Assembly: GCA_963682055.1 (NCBI GenBank)
Contig: OY821749.1
Location: forward strand, 7,490,336-7,554,335
From: Primula veris
Taxonomy: Eukaryota; Streptophyta; Magnoliopsida; Ericales; Primulaceae
Direction: 5' to 3'
DNA length: 64,000 nt
Position 1 is the stretch's first letter. Each line of letters opens with the position of its first letter. Made by a program: the position numbers and the translations under genes. The notes beneath the pieces are model-generated. The model saw only the letters and a program-made list of their open reading frames with translations, had not been told where the DNA came from and made no database searches. Below are positions 11,801 through 23,800 of this stretch, in pieces.

Positions 11801-14800
11801 CTCAACAGCAATAAACTTGATCTTTGCTGGTGTAACTCTCAGTGTGTTCAGGTATATCTCTCATTATGAAACTGCCAAAGAGGCATGGGACATTTTACAA
11901 GTAACCTTTGAAGGAACTGTTAAAGTAAAAGTTTTTAAACTCCAACAGTTAACCACTCAATTTGAAAATTTAAGAATTGAGGAAGATGAAACCATTGAAC
12001 AGTTTAATGGTAGAATTTGTCATATTGCCCATCAAGCTGGAACCTTAGGTGAAAAATACAGTGATGTTAAACTTGTTAAAAAAACTCTAAGGTCACTTCC
12101 AGAAAGGTTTGAAATTAAGGTTACTGCTATTGAAGAATAAACAGATTTAGATAATCTAAAACTTGAAGAACTTATAGGAAATCTAAGAACTCATGAGCTA
12201 AAATTCTTCAAACAAAATAGACCAGAAAAAGGAATAGCCTTTCAGGCTAAAAAATCTGAATTTAAGGTCTGTGAGAAAATGAGTGATGAAGAACAGCTGG
12301 CCTTCTTTGCCAAAAAGGTTTACAAAAGGTTCTATAAGAAAAAAACATGATGATACTGGAACATCCAAAAACTTTCAGAAAAGAGACAATCAATTTAAGT
12401 CAAAATCTAGATTTAATAATAATCCTAAAGGGAAGTGGAATCCTAAAGAGAAGGATGACAGAGATTATCAGCCTAGAGAAATTCAATGCAGAGAATGTAG
12501 AGGTTATGGTCACATTCAGTCTGAGTGTGCAAATACTTTAAAAAGGAACAAAAATGCTTATATAACCACTCACAGTGATAGTGAATCTGAGAGCAACAGT
12601 GATGAAGAAAATGAATCTAACTTTGTTAATTTTATGGGAAGAATCACTAAAAAAGAACCTATGTATGAAAGTGACTGTAAGTCTGCTTCAACCCTAGTTA
12701 CAACTGCTCTTAAAACCTATAGAAGTGATGAGGAAGCTCTGATGAAAATATTACTCAGCAGTATCTTGTATTTTATAAAAAATATCAATGTCTGAGTAAG
12801 CAATCCTTGATCATAAACAAACTTAATGCTAATTTAAAGGATGAGGTAAAAAATCTCACTGAGCAACTCAACACACAACTGGTTGAGCTAACTGAAACCA
12901 AGAAGAAAATAAAACTGCTGAATGTGTCTGCATCAGAAAAGTTAGATGACATGCTATCCTATTCTAGAGGCTCTAAAGACAACAGTGGTTTAGGTTACTA
13001 TGGTTATAAAAGCACTGGAAAAACTACCTTTGTTAAAGCTCTAGTTAAAGCTGAAACTCATGTTTTTGACAATAAGGTTAGAAGTACAGTTGCAACCAAG
13101 AAAAAACTGAATAATTTTGAGGATAAATCCACTTTTAGGTTGAAACTATGTAACTTTTGCAAAAGACCTGGTCATTCAGAAATCGAGTGCTACTTAAAAA
13201 TGAACAGGAAGTATATTTCTCAGAAAAACTGGTTGGCCTCTTGCCATCAAAAGATGAATTGGGTCTGGAAAGTTAAAAGAAAATCTACCTTAATTGCAAA
13301 TAATAAAGCCGTTATTACTTCTTTAAATGCTGTTACTTCTAATGATTGGTATTTTGACAGTGGTTGTTCTAAGCACATGACATGTACTGCAATTTCTCTA
13401 AAAAATGTCATTAATCTTACAGGAAACACTGTTGTGTTTGGAGGTGGAGATACAGGTAAAATTATTGGAAAAGGAACCTTAAACAAACTTGGAATGTCTG
13501 ATATTAATGATGTGTTTCTTGTAGATGGTCTAAAAGCCAATCTTATCAGCATTAGTCAACTGTGTGACAACAAGATAATTGTTAAGTTTAACAAAGATAA
13601 GTGTCTTATTACTGATCTTAACAATGATTTGGTCATGACAGGAGTTAGATCAGCAAATAGCTGCTATGTTTTTGAAAAATCTGAAAAAGAATTGCCTCAG
13701 AATAGGTGCAATCAAGCTATTACTAACATTGTTGATATTTCGCATAAAAGGCTTGGTCATGTAAACTATAAAACCTTTGATAAACTTGTTAAAGAAGAAT
13801 TGATAAGAGCTATTCCTAAACTCAGTTCTAAAACTCTAGGTATTTGTGGTGATTGTGCAATAGGTAAACAAACAAAAAGTATTCACAAGAGTACTAGTCA
13901 AATCTACACTAAGAGAGTCCTAGAACTTCTGTATATTGACTTAATGGGTCATATGCAAACTGAAAGTATTGGTGGTAAGAAGTATATTTTGGTAGTTGTA
14001 GATGATTTCTCTAGATATTCTTGGGTGGTGTTTTTAAGGGATAAAACTAAAACTTTTGAACTGTTTAAAACCCTTTACTTAAAACTTCAACTTGAAAAAG
14101 GTTCCACCATTGGTAAAATTGTTAGGGTCAGAAGTGATCATGGTACTGAATTTGAAAACAGCAAGTTTAGCAACTTTTACAACTCTCTGGGTATAAGTCA
14201 TGAGTTTTCTGCACCAAAAACCCCACAACAAAATGGTATAGTGGAAAGAAAGAATAGAACCATACAGGAAATGGCTAGAGTCATGCTTAATTCTAAAAAA
14301 CTTTCTAAAAGATTTTGGGCTGAAGCTGTTAACATTGCATGTCATATTGTTAATAAGGTTTATATTACAAAAGGTACTACCATGACAGCTTATGAAATTT
14401 GGAAAGATAGAAAACCCAATGTCAAGTATTTTCAAGTTTTTGGGTGTGTTTGTTACATTCTTAAAGATAGAGAACATCTTGGAAAATTTGATTCTAAGAG
14501 TGACAAACGGGTTTTCCTTGGTTATGCTCAAAACAGTGGAGCCTTTAGAGTCTTTAATCTAAGAACAAACTGTGTCATGGAATCATATAATGTGATATTT
14601 GATGACTTAAAAGATGTTGATGAGACTACATGTGATAATGAAGAGTCAGAAATTACAGGAAAAGAAACAGGAGAAATTCAGAAAACAGGCAGTCCAATAG
14701 TGGTTGGAAGCCCAGTTGCAACTGAGGTTGAAACCGAGGTTGAAACCTAGAATACAACAGATTCTGAAGAAGAAGAAGAAGAAATATCTCCAATTTAAAC

Positions 14801-17800
14801 TACAAGCAAACCTCGCTATGTAAGGACTCAGAAAAATCACTCTCTTGACAATGTCATAGGAGAAGTCACATCAGGTATAAAAACCAGAGGTAAAAGGAAT
14901 GATATTGTTCACTTTGCTTGTTATAATTCACAGTTAGAACCTAAGAATATAAAAGAAGCATTGGAAGATAGTGAGTGGATTTTGGCTATGCAAGATAAAT
15001 TGTCTCAATTTGAGAGGAATGATGTTTGGACTTTAGTACCTAGACCTAAGAGTAAAAATATTATAGGTATAAAATGGATCTTCAGGAATAAAAGTAATGA
15101 AGAGGGAACCATTGTTAGGAATAAAGCTAGACTTGTAGCACAAGGATACACTCAGATACAAGGAATAAACTTTGATGAAACTTTTACTCCTGTAGCTAGA
15201 ATAGAATCTATCAGAATGCTCCTCTCACTTGCTTTCTTATATGAGTTTAAGCTGTTTCAACTTGATATTAAAAGTACCTTATTAAATGGTAACATTCAAG
15301 AGGAAGTGCATATTAGTCAACCCAAAGGATTTGAAGATCCAAAATTCCCTGAACATGTTTATTTACTGAAAAAGGCTTTGTATGGTTTAAAGCAAGCTCC
15401 CAGAGCTTGGTATGACAGTTTAACTAAGTTCCTGATTGAGAAAGGTTTTCACAGAGGGAGAGTTGATAAAACTCTATGCACTAAAACTACTAAGGATATC
15501 ATCATTGCTCAAATTTATGTTGATGACATAGTGTTTGGCTCCACATCTGATAATAGAATTGTTGAATTTATCTCTGATATGAAGCATGAGTTTGAAATGA
15601 GTGGTGGAGGAGAATTAACCTACTTCCTAGGATTGCAAGTCAAACAAAATGAAAAGGGCATTTTTCTATGTCAAAGTAAGTATGCTGATAATCTTGTAAA
15701 GAAGTTTGGTCTAAGTGATAGTAAAGAGAAAAGAACTCCTATGAGTACTACTTTAAAATTGTCCAAGAATGATAAATGTAAGAGTGTCTGTCCTAGTCTT
15801 TACAGATCCATGATTAGAAGTCTTCTTTATTTAACTGCTAGTAGACCAGATCTTTGCTTAAGTGTAGGAGTATGTTCCAGGTATCAGGCAAACCCTTTAG
15901 AATCTCACCTTATGGCTGTCAAAATGATTTTAAGATATGTAAAAGGCACCATTCACCTTGGTCTATAGTATTCTAAAGACACAAACCATTTTCTTGTTGG
16001 TTACTGTGATGCAGATTGGGCTGGTAATATAGATGATAGAAAAAGCACTTCTGGTGGTTGTTTTTATTTTGGGAATAATCTTGTTTCATGGTTTAGTGAA
16101 AAACAAAACTGCATTTCTTTATCTACTGCTGAGGCAGAATATATTGCAGCTGGAAGTGAAAGCACTCAACTCATTTGGATGAAACAAATGTTAAATGATT
16201 ATAATATTAAACAAGAAGTGTTAACTCTATTTTGTGATAACAAAAGTGTTATAGATTTGGCAAAAAATCCAGTTCAACATTCCAGAACTAAACAAATTGA
16301 TCTAAGACACCATTTTATCAGAGAACTTGTTGAAGAAAAGAGTTTAATTTTAGAACATGTTTCAACTTGTTGAACCATGGGGTTCAATAATTGATTTTGA
16401 CTATAACGTTGATTATGTTTTTAATGATTTTACGATTTCTCCATTTCGATGATATAATGCTTGTCTTTTCCCAAAAGAGAATTTGTAAATTTCAGAACGC
16501 CAGAAAGATCGAGCACAGAAAAACGAAGCCACAGGTTCAAGCGGAACCAGAATCGGAGCTAAAACGAAGGAGTTATGAGCATTCGAAGAATAGCGAGAAA
16601 ACAGAGAACGACCGATCGTCTGTACAAAAACGACCGATCGTTTTTGTACCAAATTCTTCCAGTGAGGACGTCGAAAAAACGACCGATCGTTTCTCAGAAA
16701 ACGACCGATCGTTTTCTGAAAATGACCGATCGACTGTAGAAAACGACCGATCGTTTTCTGCAGATTTCGAAAACAGCTTTTCAGCTTATTCTGAAAAGTT
16801 ACTTAAAACCTGTGGATAAAAGCCTCAACCACTGCCAACGGTCATATACAGAAAAACAGACTTTGGTGATTATATAAACCAATCCAATTCACTTTCCAAA
16901 GTCACCAATCAACATCCATTCATATCCATAATCAATCTTTCAACCTCTCTCATATACAAAAACCCAAAATCACCATTTTGGTGAAATACTTCGAAAAGAG
17001 AGAAATTGAAGATAAATCGATACAAGCTCCAACAAAGATCAAACAACATCAAAATCACAAATTAGCTTATTTTAGAAGCAATCAAATTGTGAGAGTGTTG
17101 TAATTTCAACAATTTTGTAAAGAGCGTTTTATAAGCTCATTTGTGAGTGAGTGTTTGGGTAGAAGCTTTTAAGCCAAAGTGTTGGTTAAAAGTTCTAGGT
17201 TAAACACTTGGGTACTCATATATTGAGGGGGAGTCATTGACTCATTAGACGTGTACGCTTGCACTTGTATCAAAAGTAGGAACCTCGGGTAGAGGGTGAG
17301 CCAATCGGTCGATTGAGCTTGATAGGATTTGTAAAATCGGGAAAATTATTTTTAGTGAAATACTCGGTAGTACCGAGGAGAGGACGTATGCCGTTTTCCG
17401 AACCTCTATAAATCACGGTGTCATTTTCTTTCCCTTAACTTTTACTTTCCGCAACTTATACTTTGTTTATTATCTTGCTTGCGTTTGAATTTTCAATGTT
17501 TATTAACGCTTAAGTTTAGAATAGAAAAAAATTGGGTTGCTAGTTGCACTTAGTTTTTAATCAGGTGAAAAACCCCAAAACCTTATTCACCCCCCTCTAA
17601 GGTTTAGCCGCACGGGCTAACACAACTGAAAGACAATTAGCAGATATCTTCACTAAACCCCTTGATACAAACAAGTTTGAATCTTTAAGAAGTGATATAG
17701 GGGTATGTCATTATAGATGTAATTGAATACTCTTGCTATGTATGTCTGTTTTGAGTACCTTTAATACATTTTATTTCTAAGGTAAATCTTGATTGAGCTA

Positions 17801-20800
17801 TGAAGTTTTTGTCTTGAAAAGGCCGCTAATTGGTGTCTCAATAATAGATGTGGGATAACTTGTCTTAAAACCTCTCTGGTAATAGAGTTGCAAGCACAAA
17901 GTGCATATTTTACAAGCTTGTTGCAAGCTCAGTTGCAACATCAGTTGAAACCACATTCTCAAAATACAGAACAGATCAGTGATTGTCTAAAGATTGTCAT
18001 GCTGCCTATGATAACAATCATAGTGAACAACTCAAATGAAAAGGCCAAGACAAAGTCTTGTTATTTTTGACATCACTTATACTCTTTCCTTACTGAGGTC
18101 ATCAATCTAGTTTTTGTGTAGAGGAAAAAAGGGATTTGCTCAATATAAGCTCCTAAGATTTATTTTTCATTAAAGTTATTCTATGATAAATATATCTTCT
18201 TGAGTAAATGGATAGATTCTTGTTTTTTAAAGTTCTATATCTTAATATTATTGTTATCTTTATCTTGAAACAAGTCAAATTTCTTTCAAAACTTCAACTC
18301 TTTAAAATTCGAAATCTTGGATAAATCTGTTTACTTTTGGAATGTATATCTAAATTATTTGCTGAATTTATCATACTAAAAACAGTATCCTTCGTGATTC
18401 CTTGAAGTTCAAATTTTCAATATCTGTTGCAAGGAAAGTTCCTATTTCTCAGAAATTCTGTTTCACAAGTTGATTTGGGTGTATCTTTTTTCTAATTGTA
18501 AAAATATTTGGGCTTAATTGTTATTTATACTAACTTTTTTTTACTGTCCCAAATCATTAACAAATCAGAATTACTCTCTCTCTCTCTTTCAATGTTAAAA
18601 ACCCTAAGTTCTCTGTAAACCCATTATTCGTAGTTTCAAGCCCAGTTGCAACCTAGCTTGCAACCATGTCTTCTTCTTCTCCTAATCAATCCAATCTCAA
18701 CTATGAAGATGACAGCACTCTTAAAGACTTCATGAATCAATCCAAAACCAGTACAGGTTCTAAGGCTAAGGTAAGTGAGTCCTCTTCTAAGAAACATAGG
18801 ACTAAGCAACGCGCTCGAAGAAACCTATAAGATAATCCTACTTCTATTAAATATGTGTATGATACTCTCTTCAATGAAGTAGATCCTAGATTCTGAAATA
18901 AGACTATGTCTGATAGGTTCAGTGCACTTGCTAGTAGGGAGATTCATGCTGAAAGGCAATTAAATTTAGCTAGCTATCAGCACATTCAGGTGCATGTTGA
19001 GAAATTGTTAAAATATGTTGGTTTAGAGAGAACTATAAGCTACCCTGACTCCTACTTTCCTGAGGTGGTTAAGGAATTTTATGCCAATTTAAGTGCTGGT
19101 GTCTTTGATAAGGGTGATCCAGCCTATGACAAAGTATATGTGAGGGGTCTCACTTTAAATTTTACCCCTGAGATAATCAATGAATTTCTAGGTTCTTCTA
19201 GTCCTTCTGAGAGTAGTGATGATTATGATATGCATGCAGTAGCTCTTGTCATTACATGAAAGAATAACAGGTTTGATGGCACTTCCATTAAGACTTTCTC
19301 ACTTACTCTTAGTGCTGCTGTGTTACATAAGATTGCTAGGTTTAATTGGACTCCAACCAAACAACCCACTAGAGTCAACAAGGATATGGGAGTCTTTCTC
19401 TATAAAATCATGTCAAAGATACCAATTAACTTTGGTAATCATATGTTTAATCTCATCAGAGATTTCAGTGATATTAAATCACCCTCTATTCTGCTACCCT
19501 TTCCTAGCTTGATCACTACACTAATTCTGTCTCAAGTTGTACCCATATCTTCCACACATCCTATCAGAATCTCATATGAAAAGCTTACCAAGTGTCCTCC
19601 TGCCTTGTACATTTCTGCAAAGCTTCTGAAGGAAGGACATGTGAATGACATCACTGGTGAGAAAGGGAAAGAAAAGGAGACAACAAGTACTCCTTCTAAA
19701 AAGAAAGGTGTTAGATGGTATCTTTTGCAAAAAACTGTCTACCAATCAAGAGAGAAGGGTTGAGCTTGATACTGATGACTATGAGATAAAGAAACTATTG
19801 GAAAATCTCATAGAAAGTGAAGATAAAAGCAGCAGTGACAGTGGCTACTCTCTCAGCAGTGAAGAAGAAGAAGAGATCATCAGAGATTCACCTCTTAGAG
19901 AAAGAGCTCCTCACTCCAGAAGGCCACTTTAAATCCCAGTTTGTCTGGGTTCTGCCAAATAGGGGGAGAATGAAGAAGTTTATGTGTTCATGTTTATGCT
20001 TTTAATTTCAATTTCAAATTCTGTATCTGCAAATTCTGTGTTAAGACTATTTTGTGCCAGTATTTTTGGCCTTATGTTTTCTGCAGTTTATTTCTAAATT
20101 CTGTTTGTTTCTAAATTTGAATATGTTCTGAAACTCTTGTGAATGGATATTTATTTATGCTTAAATGATGCCTGCTATTCTAACTTGCAGGGGGAGCTTA
20201 AATAGTTGACACAAAAGCACTGAAAAATTATATGCAGTAAAAGACTGTATTTGCTAACAAATTTGCAGGTGGATTGTTGTTTTATAAACTTAGATGATTT
20301 GTCAAAACCAATGACAAATGGGAAGATTGTTATGACCAGATTTATGGGCCAAATACTATTTGTTGTCTATTGGTTTGAACTAAATAATCCTACTTGTTTG
20401 TTAAAGACTGAGACAACTTTTTGGTTTCAAGTGGGGTTGCAACCTCAGTTGCAACCACAGTTCCAACCTGCTGTTCTGCAGGATTCTATCCAGTTCTATA
20501 TTTCTGCATTACTATTCTTTAATGATATTTATATGTTTTAAAGTATGCAGGATATATTCTCATATGTTCTTAAAGAGTTAATTTATATATATTGAGAATA
20601 TTAAAGTGATAAGAAAAGATATTGCTTAAAGGATATAAGGAGATTAGTTTATAAAGATATGTTTCCTTTAAATAGGTAATCTAGATCTCTATTCTCATGG
20701 AAGTTTTTATCACTTAATTCAATCTTTGTTTTCTATCAAAAATCTGTGTTAAAAGATTGAATGACATATGGAGTTGATGTTTCTATACTTATAAACAGAA

Positions 20801-23800
20801 AGATTGTATCTCAAAAAGATACTATCTTATTTTACTAACTCTTATTTATAAGCTAGTTATTAACAGGTACTATCTTATGAAGATTGAGGTCAATCCTACG
20901 CTGAAGTATCTCGTGTAATATGGAAGGATTGAAGTCAATCAAAAGAGTCAAAAGCAATCATCAAAGATCTTGAAGAAAGAAGATTGTTTTTACTTCTTTA
21001 TATAGTTGATAACTATGCTTGTAAAACGTATGTGTTCTAAATTATAAAGAACTCATTCTTGATAGAATACACAGTGAGCTTTTAAAAGAAAACAATTGTG
21101 AGATGTCATTGATATTTTGAGTGATAGTTATAAGGTAGGAACAATATAGAGATAGGCAGAAAAATCTAGAGTGAGTCTGAGAGTTTTTTATTAAGACTTG
21201 AATCCTATATTGTAATCTTTTATAATATCATAATCTGGGTGAGTGCCCCGGAGACGTAGCCCAGTTGGGTGAACTCCGTTGTTAAATGTGCGTGTGATTT
21301 AATTCAAGTACATTTAACTATACTGTTCTGTCAATCAATATACTTAGGTTTCAACTGTGGTTGCAACTTCACTTGAAAGCTAACTGCAAAACTGCAAATA
21401 GAACCGCGGATAGTAATTTCAGGTATCATTTTCAAGTTCGTGAAATCATTGGGGAAGAGAAACAATGGGAATACTATATCAAATATTTTCAATAGTGTCC
21501 ATTAAAATAAAAAAAGAAAACATTTATATATATGTGTGTATATATATAAATATATATTATATACGTGTACAATGTGCAATCACCTTCAGCAAGTAGTCGA
21601 TATCGAGTTTCTGCCTTTTGGTATCTTGGTAAACCGAAAGGGTACTTCTTGAACTTGTTTCACTAAATCCATTTAAAGATCTCGGAGATCTGCAGTCAAT
21701 ATTAAATTCAAAAAACAAAATTAAACTACCAAATCAACTACTGTTTCCAGCAATGTTGACAGTGCATTTAAGTTTTTAACCTTCCTGCAGACCGACTGGA
21801 ATAAAGTTCACTAGCTGATTTTAGTTTGGCCAAATGGCTTGCTGTAGGTTTCATTAGAGTTGAACTCCTTGTTAGAGATGACTTGACCAGTGACTTTTCT
21901 TTTGTTCGGAGAGAATTCTGAACCATTTTATCATGATGTCTTGTACCTGTAAAGCAAAAGAAAATTAAAAGGTTTACTCTGGCCTCAAAATTCAAATCAA
22001 TCTCAAGTATTGTACTTTCCGTATACAAGTATATGTGAAGAGCCAAAATGATGAATACAAAATAAGAAATAAATAAATGGCACTGGCATTATATATGCTC
22101 CTATGTGATGAAGTGTCCCGTTCAGTCTCTACTGTCTAGTGAAAAAAAAACGACGAGCAACAACTGTACTAAGAAAATGTTAAATCCAAGTGCTAGAGTT
22201 ATTCTCGTAAGAATTGTAGAAGTTTATCGTAATTATTGACCAGGGCTAAATATCTCGAAACATGATCAATCAAATTCATCTACCAAGTAAACAGCAACAC
22301 AAATAAAGAAGTACCTTCTTTACTGTCTTTGTCACAATCCGGAATTTTGCTATAAGAGGTCATGCTTTCAATGGTACTGGATGCATTTGACTTAAAGGAA
22401 GTCATCGAACTTGTAGGATTTGTTTCTTCTCTCCATCTGTGCTTTACTATAAATGCTGCATATGTTGAAATTCAAGTGGAAAATTAAGTAAGACTAAAAT
22501 AAAGAACTAAATTTATATGACTAAAACGCCATCCAAAAGATACTGCGGTATGAACTGAATAAGTAAAGGATAAACAAAAAGTAATATAAGACGCTGATTA
22601 AAATTTACAATGAAATCTCATTGCATCCTTCTACCTAAAGTATCCCTCTACATCGGCTATGGTGGCCCTAAATCCTACTAATAAATAGTCCATATTTGCA
22701 TGACGAATTCTAAATCATTATGGTAAATTGCAAAATCAAATGCCTTAAGGACAAAACCAGAAGATAATAGAGTACCAAGAAAATCAAAACATAAACAAAA
22801 ACGAAAAATCAAGATATATGCGGCTTGAAGTTTCTCCGTATCATTGTTCTGCCTTTGGGAAAATCTAACATTTTACAAAATTAAGAAATGCGGAATCATA
22901 TTAATTATAACACTATCGGGTGTAATCTAACACTATCATATTAATTAATTTTTTTCAAAGAGCTTCATCGAAGTCGTTAGCACTTCGATAGCTTAGTTGA
23001 TGTAGCATCCCGGATTTTTATAAATGGTTTTATTTATGATTTAATTAATCCAAAAACGTTTTATACAATTTTTAGCCAAAAATCGAAACTCTTCCGAAAA
23101 ACTTTATTTTAAAAACATGTTACTAATTTTATAAATAAAAATGACCCAATAGTTTTGTTTCTAAACATTTGTTATTTTTTAGCAGTAAAATAGTAGTTTT
23201 GATTTTTAATTAACTTTTAGAACTTTGTGTACCAAATAGTTCGCTTTCCCAAACTCTCTCAAAACAGTTTACTAAACCTCTTTTCAGCCCATTTTTTTAA
23301 AACACTAAACCTAAGAAAACCAAAAACAAAGAGTAAAAAGAGAGAAAAGAGAGATTTCAAAGTTTAGGAAGAAAAAAAAGAAACCACTTTGACGGGTTTT
23401 TACCGGAAGCATCTCCTCTACGAACTAAGATAACAGAGGTTATCCATTGCGACTAGACGAGTGTGTATGTTAGGGTTAGGTCTTGCGTTTATTTTAAATT
23501 TGGGGGGTTTTTCCTTTTATCTCAATTATGTTCTTAAATTGTTAACTGAGTTTTATTTGTTGCACTTTTAATTCATTTATTTGAATTGAAGAAGTTGGGA
23601 ATTTAGACATATTAATTTTGAATTAATAAGAATATGAATGGGTTTGCGTGTTTTTATGAGTTGATTGTGATATTATAGTTGTTGATGAAATTGGGTAAAT
23701 TATTATTGAATATAGATGAGTTGTAGTTTATGCATATAAGGTACTTATTAAAATGGCTAAATGAAATTTTATGTTGTTGGAGTTGTTTGGCTAGTTGTGA

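Larger units (their letters stand above)
10417..21421 (+). mobile_element. Degenerate Sirevirus-type Ty1/Copia retrotransposon (11,005 bp) in TPX2 intron 4
   Basis: Two LTRs of ~1.09 kb begin TGTTA and end TTTCA and are flanked by the 5-bp duplication GGTAT (10412-10416 and 21422-21426). Order inside: primer-binding site, gag, protease, integrase, reverse transcriptase, RNase H, a third ORF, polypurine tracts. Copia order (integrase before RT) plus a large extra ORF downstream of pol is the hallmark of the Sirevirus/Maximus lineage. The LTRs differ at many positions, including a 12-bp duplication of a TTGCAACC-containing motif only in the 3' copy and a deletion near 20741, and the coding regions carry several stops and frameshifts. 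It is old and cannot move on its own. It lies antisense to TPX2, well inside the intron. Confidence 0.93.

Noticed and set aside
16609..16753. CRISPR-like regular repeat spacing in the nested LTR
   Set aside because: The repeats are 9-10 bp palindromes in a plant LTR with near-identical spacers; not a CRISPR array.
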